Assembly: GCF_003284965.1 (NCBI RefSeq)
Contig: NZ_QMEW01000032.1
Span: forward strand, 1 to 62,647
DNA: 62,647 nucleotides
From: Mycolicibacterium sp. GF69
GTDB taxonomy: Bacteria > Actinomycetota > Actinomycetes > Mycobacteriales > Mycobacteriaceae
Direction of reading: 5' to 3'
In this document: piece by piece, positions 25,762-33,879 of the stretch
Layout of the letters: each line of letters starts with the position of its first letter
Numbering within the stretch: position 1 is the stretch's first letter
Program-made: the position numbers and the translations under genes
Notes under the pieces: generated by a model
The model's database searches: none
The model's input: the letters and a program-made list of their open reading frames with translations, nothing else
What the model was told of the DNA's origin: nothing

Positions 25762-26478
25762 CTAGGCCTGCCCGGGAGGCGGTTCGGCGACAGCCGAACT
25801 CGCCTCGTCGATGATCGCGCGCATGGCTTGTTCGGCCGCGGCCTCGTCGCGCAGCCTGATCGCGCGCGCCACCTCGTCGTGCAGGTCGATCGCGGCCGGG
25901 TTCGGCCTCTCAGGCATCATCCCGTGGTGGGTGCGCCCGGCGAGCACCTCGGCGACCACTCCGCCCAGCGCACGAAACATCTCGTTGCCGCTGGCCTCGA
26001 GCAAGGTCCAGTGGAACAGCTTGTCCGCCTCCAGGTAGGCGTCGAGGTCACCGGCGCGTCCGTGCATCACCATGTCGGATACGGCGGCCGCCATGACGCG
26101 ACACTGGTCCGGGTCGGCCCGCCGTGCGGCCAACGCGGCCGCAGCGGGTTCGAAGCCACGGCGCAGCTCGGAAAGCGAGACGAGGAGGGCGGCGCGGTCG
26201 CCGGCGTCCAGCCGCCAGCGAATCAGGCGGGGATCGAACACGTTCCACTTGTCGAACGGTTGAACGGTGATGCCGACGCGGCGCCGCGACTCCACCAAAC
26301 CCATCGACTCGAGGACCCGAACCGCCTCACGCGCGACGCTTCGTGACAAACCGTGCCGCGCGCTCACCCCGTCAAGCGTCAGCACCTGTCCAGCGGGATA
26401 CTCGCCGGAGACAATCGCGGTGCCCAGTGCGGTGAGCAGGTTGCCGTGCAGTGCGCCGACGATAGGTTGAGACGCCAC
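25762..26478 (-). CDS. GntR/FadR-type transcriptional regulator (FCD domain), probable gluconate repressor
   Basis: 238 residues. The N-terminal winged helix includes YPAGQVLTLDGVSARHGLSRSVAREAVRVLESMGLV; the C-terminal FCD ligand domain (about 95-225) has the DLDAYLEADKLFHWTLLEASGNEMF segment that carries metal or ligand residues. It diverges from gluconokinase and the GntP permease across an AT-rich 120-bp region with a palindrome. It probably represses those genes until gluconate or a phosphorylated derivative binds. It starts at GTG 26478. Confidence 0.9.
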   Translation of the reverse strand: MASQPIVGALHGNLLTALGTAIVSGEYPAGQVLTLDGVSARHGLSRSVAREAVRVLESMGLVESRRRVGITVQPFDKWNVFDPRLIRWRLDAGDRAALLVSLSELRRGFEPAAAALAARRADPDQCRVMAAAVSDMVMHGRAGDLDAYLEADKLFHWTLLEASGNEMFRALGGVVAEVLAGRTHHGMMPERPNPAAIDLHDEVARAIRLRDEAAAEQAMRAIIDEASSAVAEPPPGQA

Positions 26479-26534
26479 CGATACATCTTCTCATAGGTTC
26501 AAGAGCCAATCTAAAGGCATATTAATACGTGACT

Positions 26535-26546
26535 CTATTGCAATAG
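26535..26546. promoter_or_regulatory. Candidate operator for the gluconate regulator
   Basis: Perfect 12-bp palindrome CTATTGCAATAG in the unusually AT-rich intergenic region between the FCD regulator and gluconokinase. A second partly related stretch, TATTGCATGC, follows at about 26556. FCD-type regulators bind short palindromes of this kind; the assignment is inference from position. Confidence 0.5.
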
Positions 26547-26601
26547 TATGCTTTTTATTGCATGCTGTGTGACGCCAAACACAACTGGGTAGGTGAAGCG
26601 A

Positions 26602-27129
26602 ATGCCGTCGCCGATCGTCGTAATGGGTGTCTCCGGCAGCGGAAAATCTACCGTCGGCGCCGCGCTGGCGCAGCGCTTGCGTGTGCCGTTCGCGGATGCG
26701 GACGACTTCCATCCGCCGGCCAATATCGCGAAGATGACCGCCGGCGAACCGCTCGACGACGACGATCGCCATCCGTGGTTGGAGGCGATCGGCCAGTGGT
26801 TGGCTCAGCAGTGCACGGCCGGGGGCGTGATGAGCTGTTCGGCGCTCAAGCGCAAGTACCGCGATCAGTTGCGCCGACACTGTTCAGAGACGGAATTGCT
26901 GCATCTGGTCGGCACGCCGGAGGTCATCGGCAGGCGTCAGGCCAGTCGACCCGGCCATTTCATGCCCGCATCACTGCTGATCTCTCAGTTCGAGACGCTC
27001 GAACCGTTGGAACCCGATGAAAACGGTATCGACATCGACGTCGACCAGAGCATCGATGCCATCGTCGAAACCTACGTCGCCGCAAGAGGTTCGCGCTCAG
27101 CCGGAGGCGACGGGGGCACACCCAGATAG
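26602..27129 (+). CDS. gntK: Gluconokinase
   Basis: 175 residues with the P-loop GVSGSGKST (9-17), then FADADDFHPPANIAKMTAGEPLDDDDRHPWLEAIG, the family's substrate-binding region, and SCSALKRKYRDQLR. It phosphorylates D-gluconate to 6-phosphogluconate for the pentose phosphate pathway. I chose ATG 26602 with GGTGAAG upstream over GTG 26593, which would add three residues. It is 80 bp upstream of the GntP permease and divergent from the regulator. Confidence 0.95.
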   Translation: MPSPIVVMGVSGSGKSTVGAALAQRLRVPFADADDFHPPANIAKMTAGEPLDDDDRHPWLEAIGQWLAQQCTAGGVMSCSALKRKYRDQLRRHCSETELLHLVGTPEVIGRRQASRPGHFMPASLLISQFETLEPLEPDENGIDIDVDQSIDAIVETYVAARGSRSAGGDGGTPR

Positions 27130-27209
27130 CCGGTCCACGGTGCTTCGCACAACATCGCGAAAACGTGAGACGTCCGGAACATACCGGGCACTGATAGTTC
27201 GGAGGCCTC

Positions 27210-28655
27210 ATGGAAGCAATCGATCCCGCCTACGGAGCCACCACGCTCCTGTTGATCGCGGCGGGAGCGGTGGCACTGCTGCTGTTCCTGATCATGAGGG
27301 TCAAGATGCACGCCTTCGTGGCGCTGGTTCTGGTCAGTGTGGTGACGGCGCTGGCCGCGGGGATCCCCGTCGGTGACGTCCCGGATGCCCTCAGCTACGG
27401 CTTTTCCAACACACTCGGCTCGGTGGCCCTGCTGGTCGGCTTCGGCGTCATGCTCGGCCGCCTGCTCGAGGTCACCGGTGGTGCTCAGGTGCTCGCCGAC
27501 ACCCTCATCGGCCGGTTCGGTGAGAAGCGCGCCCCGCTCGCACTGGGCGTTGCCGCATTGCTTTTCGGCTTCCCGATCTTCTTCGACGCGGGACTCGTCG
27601 TGTTCCTGCCGATCATCATGACCGTCGCGCGTCGCTTCGGCGGATCGCTGCTGCTGTACGGGCTGCCGGCCGCCGGGGCGTTCGCCGCGATGCACGCCCT
27701 GGTGCCGCCCCATCCCGGGCCCGTCGCGGCCGCCGAGGCCCTTGGCGCGAGCATCGGGGTGAGCCTTCTCGTCGGTGTCCCCATCGCCATCCTGTCGTGG
27801 TACATCGGCGTGCTGCTCGTCTCCCGGGTGATCGGACGCCGTGTCCACATCGACGTCCCGACAGCGCTGTTCGGTGAGATGAACGGCGGGTCGGACACCG
27901 CCCCCGGACACGCGTCCGGCGGCACCGATGGCACGGGTGCCGCAGGAGTGGCCACCGCCGCGCGAACGGCTCCGTCCTTCGCCACCGTCCTCGGCGTGCT
28001 GCTATTGCCGTTCGTGTTGATCTCGTTCAACACCGTGCTCGACACCCTGATGTCTGCCGGTCTGCTCGAGCAGGACGCGACCTGGGCGCGTTACCTGATG
28101 CTGCTGGGCAATACCAGTGTCGCGCTGCTGATCACGGTGATCGTGGCCGCCGTGGTGCTGGGTCTGCGCGGTGGACGGTCGATGGACGACGTCAGCGCGC
28201 TGTTCGACAAAGCGCTCGGGCCGATCTGTTCGGTCATCCTGATCACCGGCGCCGGTGGCATGTTCGGTGGGGTGCTGCGGTTGAGCGGTATCGGGAGCGT
28301 GTTGAGCGACTCCCTGTCGGGACTGGGCATGTCGCTGATCGTGCAGGCCTTCATCATCGCGACGCTGCTGCGTGTGGCTCAGGGGTCGGCGACGGTCGCG
28401 CTGACGACGACGGCGGGCCTGATCAGTGCCGCTGCCGCCGAGGCGGCCCTGAGCAATTTCCAGCTCACCCTGTTGGTGATCGCCATCGCCGCGGGATCAA
28501 CCGTGCTCTCGCACGTCAACGATTCGGGCTTCTGGCTCGTCAGCCGCTTCTTCGGGATGGACGTCAAGACCACGCTGAAAACATGGACGGTCATGGAAAC
28601 GACGCTGGGCCTGACCGCGTTCGGGTTCAGCCTCGTTCTGTGGCTGGTGGTCTGA
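27210..28655 (+). CDS. GntP family gluconate:H+ symporter
   Basis: 481 residues with about 12 to 14 membrane helices. GVMLGRLLEVTGGAQVLADTLI, FGFPIFFDAGLVVFLPII and HALVPPHPGPVAAAE are GntP signatures; SHVNDSGFWLVSRFFGMDVKTTLKTWTVMET is the conserved C-terminal region. It imports gluconate with protons and supplies the kinase encoded just upstream. A central cytoplasmic loop (about 225-255), rich in Gly, Ala and Thr, is variable in the family. The ATG follows a GGAGG ribosome site. Confidence 0.95.
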   Translation: MEAIDPAYGATTLLLIAAGAVALLLFLIMRVKMHAFVALVLVSVVTALAAGIPVGDVPDALSYGFSNTLGSVALLVGFGVMLGRLLEVTGGAQVLADTLIGRFGEKRAPLALGVAALLFGFPIFFDAGLVVFLPIIMTVARRFGGSLLLYGLPAAGAFAAMHALVPPHPGPVAAAEALGASIGVSLLVGVPIAILSWYIGVLLVSRVIGRRVHIDVPTALFGEMNGGSDTAPGHASGGTDGTGAAGVATAARTAPSFATVLGVLLLPFVLISFNTVLDTLMSAGLLEQDATWARYLMLLGNTSVALLITVIVAAVVLGLRGGRSMDDVSALFDKALGPICSVILITGAGGMFGGVLRLSGIGSVLSDSLSGLGMSLIVQAFIIATLLRVAQGSATVALTTTAGLISAAAAEAALSNFQLTLLVIAIAAGSTVLSHVNDSGFWLVSRFFGMDVKTTLKTWTVMETTLGLTAFGFSLVLWLVV

Positions 28656-28688
28656 CGCCGAGCCCGTTGCGGGTCAACGCCGGCCTCG

Positions 28689-29165
28689 TCAGTCTTTGAC
28701 TAACTGGGTGCCGCCCGCGAGGTCGTCATGTTTGCCTTGCTTGGTGGGGCTGCCGCTGATTGTCACCGCGATGACGATGATCGCGATGACACCGAGCAAG
28801 CCGCCGACGAACGGGATGATCGGAAGCAGCGTCCAGCAATTGCGGATGGCCGCCTGCGCAGCGGTCGGCTTGGGCGCACCCCCGGGCCCACGGACACGCA
28901 GACCGAGCAGCTTCTTGCCCGGCGTCGATCCCATGCCGGTCTCAAACGCGAGGAAGTAGACGAACATCAACCCGCCGGTGAAGAAGCCGGTCACCATGAT
29001 GTTGGAGGCGCTGTCGGTGGCAAGAGCCAGCAACCAGCTCACGATTCCGACGAGGATGCCGTCGATGATCCGGGCGAGCCAGCGTATGAGCAGGCCGCCC
29101 GGCCGACCGCCAGTGGAATACCCGCCGTACTGCCCGGCCTCTGGTCCGTAACTTCCGCTAGTCAT
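28689..29165 (-). CDS. RDD family membrane protein
   Basis: 158 residues. A Gly/Tyr-rich N-terminus (about 1-25) precedes the RDD core: LIRWLARIIDGILVGI contains the Arg-Asp pair, followed by about three further hydrophobic segments and TPGKKLLGLRVRG. The ATG at 29165 is preferred to TTG 29174. Function unknown; the family is membrane-embedded. It converges on the GntP gene with a 33-bp gap that has a small CCCG-TTG-CGGG hairpin. Confidence 0.88.
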   Translation of the reverse strand: MTSGSYGPEAGQYGGYSTGGRPGGLLIRWLARIIDGILVGIVSWLLALATDSASNIMVTGFFTGGLMFVYFLAFETGMGSTPGKKLLGLRVRGPGGAPKPTAAQAAIRNCWTLLPIIPFVGGLLGVIAIIVIAVTISGSPTKQGKHDDLAGGTQLVKD

Positions 29166-29252
29166 CCGAGCCAATCTACCGGTGACCGGGGCAGGTCAGG
29201 TGCGCTTTGGACCGCGCGGATGATCCGCGCGGACAAGGGCCGCTGACCGGCG

Positions 29253-30194
29253 TCAGCGGAGGTTGCGCTGTTGGCGCTTGGCCTCTTTGCGCGCTTGCTT
29301 GCGCGCGTGGTCGGCCTGCTTGCGTGCCTGGTCGGCTTGTTTGCGTGCCGTCTCGGCCAACTCCGTAGCGCGTTCGCGCGCCGTCTCGGCCAGTTCGGGT
29401 GCCCGGTCGCGGGCCACATCGGCCCACTCCGAGCCCCGCTCGCGCGCGACGTCGGCAAGCACGGCTCCGCGTTTGCGCGCCACCTCGGCGATCTCGGGTC
29501 CGCGCTCGCGCGCGACGTCGGCGAGTTCGGCTCCGCGTTTGCGCGCCCGCTCGGCGATCTCGGGTCCGCGTTCGCGGGCAACCTCGGCGAATTCGGCGCC
29601 GCGTTCGCGCGCGACCTCGGCAAGCTCGGCGCCGCGCTCGCGAGCGATATGAAGACCATGGCCGACTTTGTCCGCGAACTCACTGTCGGCGAGCGCACCT
29701 CCGGCGGCCGCCCCGGCGGGCAGTGCAGCGCTCACCGCTTCGGACACCTTGTGCGCCGCGCGCCGACCGCGCCACCCCAGCGAGGGTTTGCCTTCGGTGT
29801 CGACCGCGGCGATGATCAGCCCGCCGATCAGGCTGACGTCGGTGATGAACGCGCGCCGTTCGTCGGCTTTGCGCTGCGGGTCCGTCTCGTCCCAGAAGGT
29901 GTGCCCGCCAAGGCTGCCCGGCACCACGCTCAGTGCGAGCGCCGCCGACGCGAGCCGGGGCAGTTTGCCCGTGGCCAGTAGCAGCCCGCCACCGATCTGC
30001 ACGGCCGCCGTGGCGCGGGCGACCGTCTCGGCGTTGGCAGGCACATTGGTGCCGACCGGATCGGGCAGCTTGCTCAGGCCCTCCAGCGTCGGGCGTGCGG
30101 CGTCAGCCGCCGGCTTCGGGCTGCGTAGTGCCTCCACACCCCTGGCGATGAAGGCTGCTGACAGCATCGGGCGCGCGATACGTCGAATCAACAT
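29253..30194 (-). CDS. DoxX family membrane protein with a long hendecad-repeat tail
   Basis: 313 residues. Residues about 1-165 are a DoxX-type membrane domain: MLIRRIARPMLSAAFIARG, then QIGGGLLLATGKLPRLASAALA, GGHTFWDETDP and LIGGLIIAAVD. From about residue 183 the protein becomes a repeat of 11 residues (ARERGAELAEV and variants), nine units, then two 7-residue ARKQADQ-type units and a basic end, ARKEAKRQQRNLR. The tail should form one long amphipathic helix. ATG 30194 was chosen because homologues start at MLIRR; the frame is open to 30227. Function unknown. Confidence 0.88.
   Translation of the reverse strand: MLIRRIARPMLSAAFIARGVEALRSPKPAADAARPTLEGLSKLPDPVGTNVPANAETVARATAAVQIGGGLLLATGKLPRLASAALALSVVPGSLGGHTFWDETDPQRKADERRAFITDVSLIGGLIIAAVDTEGKPSLGWRGRRAAHKVSEAVSAALPAGAAAGGALADSEFADKVGHGLHIARERGAELAEVARERGAEFAEVARERGPEIAERARKRGAELADVARERGPEIAEVARKRGAVLADVARERGSEWADVARDRAPELAETARERATELAETARKQADQARKQADHARKQARKEAKRQQRNLR
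29349..29645. repeat. Nine tandem 33-bp repeats coding an 11-residue unit
   Basis: Consensus residues A-R-(E/K)-R-(G/A)-(A/P)-E-(L/I/F)-A-(E/D)-(V/T). Copies differ mostly at the sixth and eighth residue, which keeps a hydrophobic stripe with an 11-residue period. On the + strand the repeats show as GCGCGC(G/C)ACCTCGGC-type units. Confidence 0.85.
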
Positions 30195-30254
30195 GGGCGA
30201 GGAGTTCCCAGGCGGATGGGGGCGCAAACGTCAATATGAGGCATCGGGGGAGCG

Positions 30255-30509
30255 CGGTTTCGTAGCGGACCGAGATACCGGAATGCGACGAGCACAACCA
30301 GCACGCCGCCACGGCGATCCATGCCGCGACCCGGGCGGCGACGGCGTCAAAGCTGATCGCCACCCCACCGGCGAGAGACGCCGAGCAGCGTGCATTACAC
30401 CATCGAGATCGGAGAAGCGGTCGGTGAACGGCAAGATCAGCAGGAAGCCGGTGAGCAGCCGCACGCCCGCCTGAGCGACTCGTAAGTCCTGCAGCTCAAA
30501 TTGGATCAA
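30255..30509 (-). pseudogene. Remnant of a DUF6328 membrane protein
   Basis: Starting at TTG 30509, one frame reads FELQDLRVAQAGVRLLTGF then LLILPFTDRFSDLDGVMHAA, the usual beginning of DUF6328 proteins. It then runs into unrelated proline/arginine-rich sequence. A second frame from about 30363 reads ISFDAVAARVAAWIAVAACW, which fits the last helix of the same family. The middle membrane helices are missing, so this is an internal deletion plus frameshift. It fills most of the gap between the DoxX and thioesterase genes; I see no intact gene there. Confidence 0.6.
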
Positions 30510-30554
30510 TTGCGGTACAGCCGTGGGGCTTCCGTCTCATCTCCTCATTCGCCG

Positions 30555-31163
30555 TTATCCGGCGGTGTGATCGGCTTTCTTCGGATGGATGAAGATACCC
30601 TCGGCCTCGACGGTGACGCCTTGGTCGTCGGCGATGTGCCCGACGGCGAAAGTCTTGACGCCCTCGACTCGGTCGACATGTGCCTCCGCCCGTAGTTCCC
30701 GCCCTAGTTGCGTGCCGCGGCGATAGCGCAGCGTCAAAGTGCCGGTGACAGCGGGCATCCCGGGCTTGTGCGCGGTGGCCCCCAGAACGTGATCGAGCAG
30801 CATCGCGCACACCCCGCCGTGGACGTGACCGGCCGGGCCCTCGAAGGCCGCGCCCAGTACGAACTCCGCCCACACCGACCCGTCGTCCTCGTGGTGCACG
30901 ACCAGGGGAACAGCGATGGGGTTGCGCACGCCCATCACCACGTTGCCCCACGCCATGACCTGCCCATCACTCGAGTGCTCCAGCCCGAACGCGCCGTCCA
31001 GAAGAGAAGCATTCGCGAGTTCATCTGCGGCGCCGTCGATCTTGTCGATCGCCGACTTCACGGTCGCCACGTCCGCGCGGGACCGGATGCTGATGTCGAT
31101 GAGCCGGCGCACCGACTGCGCGAGTGGTTCGTAGACCGCCCGCAGCTTGTCGATCTCAGACAT
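30555..31163 (-). CDS. PaaI-type hotdog-fold thioesterase
   Basis: 202 residues. After a helical N-terminal region (about 1-60), the hotdog domain has GPAGHVHGGVCAMLLDHVLG, the family's HGG motif with the active-site region, then TGTLTLRYRRGTQLG. It should hydrolyse a small or aromatic acyl-CoA thioester. ATG 31163 was chosen where homologues begin (MSEIDKLR); the frame continues upstream to 31202. Its 248-bp upstream region shared with PadR holds no further gene that I can support. Confidence 0.85.
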   Translation of the reverse strand: MSEIDKLRAVYEPLAQSVRRLIDISIRSRADVATVKSAIDKIDGAADELANASLLDGAFGLEHSSDGQVMAWGNVVMGVRNPIAVPLVVHHEDDGSVWAEFVLGAAFEGPAGHVHGGVCAMLLDHVLGATAHKPGMPAVTGTLTLRYRRGTQLGRELRAEAHVDRVEGVKTFAVGHIADDQGVTVEAEGIFIHPKKADHTAG

Positions 31164-31411
31164 CGAAGCCACCGTAGCCGCCGTCGAACTTCTCCGCGCC
31201 ACACAGGTCGCGTTGATCGTCGGCTAGAACATTGATGGACACATACGGCGGCTTCAGCGACACCGACGTCACCGCATCACTGCCGCGTGCGGGGCGTTGA
31301 AATGTAAAGTCACCGGCTCAGCGTGCGGAGATCACGGTACGTAAGCAACACCACGTCCCGGCCAGTGGTGAGGCGACAACACGCCTGACCTGCCATTGTT
31401 AAGCTGGGCAA

Positions 31412-32077
31412 ATGGCTGACAACGCTCCTGACGCCACGCCGAGCCTGGCGGCGACGAGCTATGCGTTGTTGGGCATGCTGTCCTACGAGTACGAGCTCTC
31501 CGGCTACGACATTCGCAAATGGATCGACTGGAGCATGCGCTTTTACTACGGCAGCCCGGCGTACAGCCAGATCTACACCGAACTCAAGAAGCTGGAAAAA
31601 CTCGGGCTGGTGACTTCGCGCGCCGACGACTCGGGGCCGCGCAACCGCCGGTTGTACAAGATCACCGAGGCGGGTCTGGAGGCGGTGACGAGCTGGGCGA
31701 ACGACGCGCCCGCTGATCCGCCGAACCTCAAGCACGGTCCGCTGCTCCGGATGACGTTTGGACATCTGACGACTCCTGAACGGCTCAAGGAAGTGCTGCA
31801 GGAACACGTCGCCTACGCCGACGAGATGCATCGCGAGGCCGCCAAGGATGCCCGGTGGGCGGGCGCGGATCCTTCCTGGGCATACGCCCGGGTGGCGCTG
31901 CAATGGGCCGAGCGGTACTACGCCAACGAGCGCGAACTGGCGTTGAAGATGATCAAAGAGCTCGACGAGGCCGAAGCTTCATTCCCGCGCGTTGGTGAAA
32001 GCGGCCGCACGAAGGTCCCGTGGCCGGCCCCCGACTACTGGTATGAGATCGAGAAGAAGGCCGAAGCCGACAACTAG
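31412..32077 (+). CDS. PadR family transcriptional regulator
   Basis: 221 residues. The PadR winged helix is clear: ALLGMLSYEYELSGYDIRKWID, then YGSPAYSQIYTELKKLEKLGLV and the wing SGPRNRRLYKITEAGLEAV. The C-terminal helical half (about 105-200), with HLTTPERLKEVLQEHVAYADEM, makes the dimer. It is the first gene at the left edge of the catabolic region and its stop overlaps the convergent KstD-like gene by 4 bp. It could control that region, but no site was identified. Confidence 0.92.
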   Translation: MADNAPDATPSLAATSYALLGMLSYEYELSGYDIRKWIDWSMRFYYGSPAYSQIYTELKKLEKLGLVTSRADDSGPRNRRLYKITEAGLEAVTSWANDAPADPPNLKHGPLLRMTFGHLTTPERLKEVLQEHVAYADEMHREAAKDARWAGADPSWAYARVALQWAERYYANERELALKMIKELDEAEASFPRVGESGRTKVPWPAPDYWYEIEKKAEADN

Positions 32078-33780
32078 CCTCTGGCGGCGTCGCGAGCCGC
32101 GATGTAGCCGTAGACCAGACCCTGAGCAATTGTTGCGCCCGCGCCGGGATAGGTGGCCCCGAAAGCGTTGGCGGCGGTGTTGCCGATCGCATACAGGCCG
32201 TCGATGGCGGTACCGTCCTCGCGCAGCACCCGTGCCCGTTCGTCGGCACGCAGGCCGCCACATGTTCCCAGGTCGCTGAGCACCATCTTCACCGCGTAGA
32301 AGGGCCCTTTTTCGAGCGGGCGGAGGTTCGGGTTCGGTGTGACGGTCAGATCACCGTAGTAGCGGTCATAGGCGCTGCGACCGCGATCGAAGTCGGAATC
32401 GTGTCCGGCATAGGCCATTTCGTTCAACCGCTGCACGGTCGCGACGAACTGTGCTTCCGGTACACCGATCTTGCGGCCGAGGTCGGCGAGGTCGTCAGAC
32501 CGGTGTGCAATGCCTGCGTCGTACCACGGCGCGGGAATGGCCATCCGCGGGAACAGGTCGGCGGCGAAGACGTAGCTGTTGCGGTACTTCTGGTCGAAAA
32601 CGATCCACATGGATTCGACGGGGTTGCCCGCGCGTTCGCGATCGAGCACCTGCTGGCCGAACGACATGTAGTCCGTCGCTTCGTTGACGAATCGGTTGCC
32701 CGTCTGGTCGACGATCAGCGATCCGGGCAGTGACCGTTCGGCCAGCATGACCCTGGGGGCGCCGCCGGGCAGGGCGGCGACGGCGGGAAACCACCACGAC
32801 TGGTCCATCAGATCGATTGCCGCGCCGGCTTCTTGGGCAACGCGGATCGCATCGCCGGTGTTGGTCTCCGCACCGAGGCTGGCATGTTCGCCGAGCGACT
32901 CCGATTGGAATTTCCAGCGCATCTCCATGCTGTGGTCGAAGCCGCCGGCCGCCAGCACGACGCCGCGGCGCGCAGTGACGGTGATCGACCGGCCCCGGTG
33001 CTCGACAACCGCACCTGTCACGCGGTTGTCGTCATCGATGGTCAGGCGCTGCAAGGAGGTTGCGGTCCAGATCGGGATGCCGGCCTCGAGCACACCGGCG
33101 AACAGTCCGGCCGCCAGGCCCTGACCACCCGCGGCGTACCGGCGGCCCAGCAACAGGCCACCGACGCCTTGACCGAGGCGTTTCACCACCAGCGGCAAGC
33201 CTTTTCGGGGGACCCGCGACATCAGGTTGAGCCAGCGGTAGTCGGCGCCGGTCGTCGGCATCGGAATCTTCACTTCCATCACACCGGGGCGCAGTCGCGA
33301 GCGGTACTCGCCGAGCACCGCGGTGTCCAGCGGACGGCACTCGCAGGTCCGGCCCGCCGCGGAACCGCCCGGCGCCTCCGGGTGATAGTCCGAGTAGTCC
33401 CGCGCCCAGAACAGCCGCATCGGTGTGGTCCGACGCAGGAGATCGATGGTCGCGTCGACGTGCGCCAGAAATGCCGAGGAACGTGGCGCCGCTGCGGTGC
33501 CGTCGACCACCGCGTCGAGATATGTCTGTGCCCGCTGCGCGGTGTCGCCGCCACCGTTCTCGGCGATCACGCTGCTGGCGGGGAACCACAGCGCTCCACC
33601 GGAGCGTGCCGTGGAACCTCCGACGTAATCGGACTTCTCGACAATCAGGACCCGCAGGCCCTGCTCGTGCGCCGCCAGGGCCGCCGCCATGCCGGTGCCC
33701 GACCCTATGACCAGTAAGTCGATACTGCTGTCCTCGACGGCCAAGTTCGAGGGGATGGTGTCGTGCGGCGCAGTTGTCAC
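32074..33780 (-). CDS. KstD-like 3-ketosteroid delta1-dehydrogenase family flavoprotein
   Basis: 568 residues. The FAD motif GSGTGMAAALAAHEQGLRVLIVEK lies near residues 27-50, with GGSTARSGGALWFP after it. The C-terminal YAIGNTAANAFGATYPGAGATIAQG includes the YPGxG loop that carries an active-site tyrosine in KstD. The family introduces a double bond into ring A of 3-ketosteroids. It diverges from kshA, as expected for ring-opening enzymes that act together. Whether it prefers a steroid or a related cyclic ketone cannot be told here. Confidence 0.85.
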   Translation of the reverse strand: MTTAPHDTIPSNLAVEDSSIDLLVIGSGTGMAAALAAHEQGLRVLIVEKSDYVGGSTARSGGALWFPASSVIAENGGGDTAQRAQTYLDAVVDGTAAAPRSSAFLAHVDATIDLLRRTTPMRLFWARDYSDYHPEAPGGSAAGRTCECRPLDTAVLGEYRSRLRPGVMEVKIPMPTTGADYRWLNLMSRVPRKGLPLVVKRLGQGVGGLLLGRRYAAGGQGLAAGLFAGVLEAGIPIWTATSLQRLTIDDDNRVTGAVVEHRGRSITVTARRGVVLAAGGFDHSMEMRWKFQSESLGEHASLGAETNTGDAIRVAQEAGAAIDLMDQSWWFPAVAALPGGAPRVMLAERSLPGSLIVDQTGNRFVNEATDYMSFGQQVLDRERAGNPVESMWIVFDQKYRNSYVFAADLFPRMAIPAPWYDAGIAHRSDDLADLGRKIGVPEAQFVATVQRLNEMAYAGHDSDFDRGRSAYDRYYGDLTVTPNPNLRPLEKGPFYAVKMVLSDLGTCGGLRADERARVLREDGTAIDGLYAIGNTAANAFGATYPGAGATIAQGLVYGYIAARDAARG

Positions 33781-33879
33781 GTCTCGACGCTAGGCCGCCT
33801 ACGCGCTGGACCGCAGCAAGTTTCCTGATGAGTGGAACAGGCGATGTCGGCCCGCTGCGCCCGGCGGTACAACGGTGAC

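Noticed and set aside
31235..31300. 21-codon ORF between the thioesterase and PadR genes
   Set aside because: No ribosome site and no recognisable feature; it ends before the PadR promoter region. The rest of 31164-31411 shows no gene.
33781..33879. KstR operator between the KstD-like and KshA-like genes
   Set aside because: No TNNAACNNGTTNNA match and no copy of the shared five-site motif in this 99-bp divergent region.
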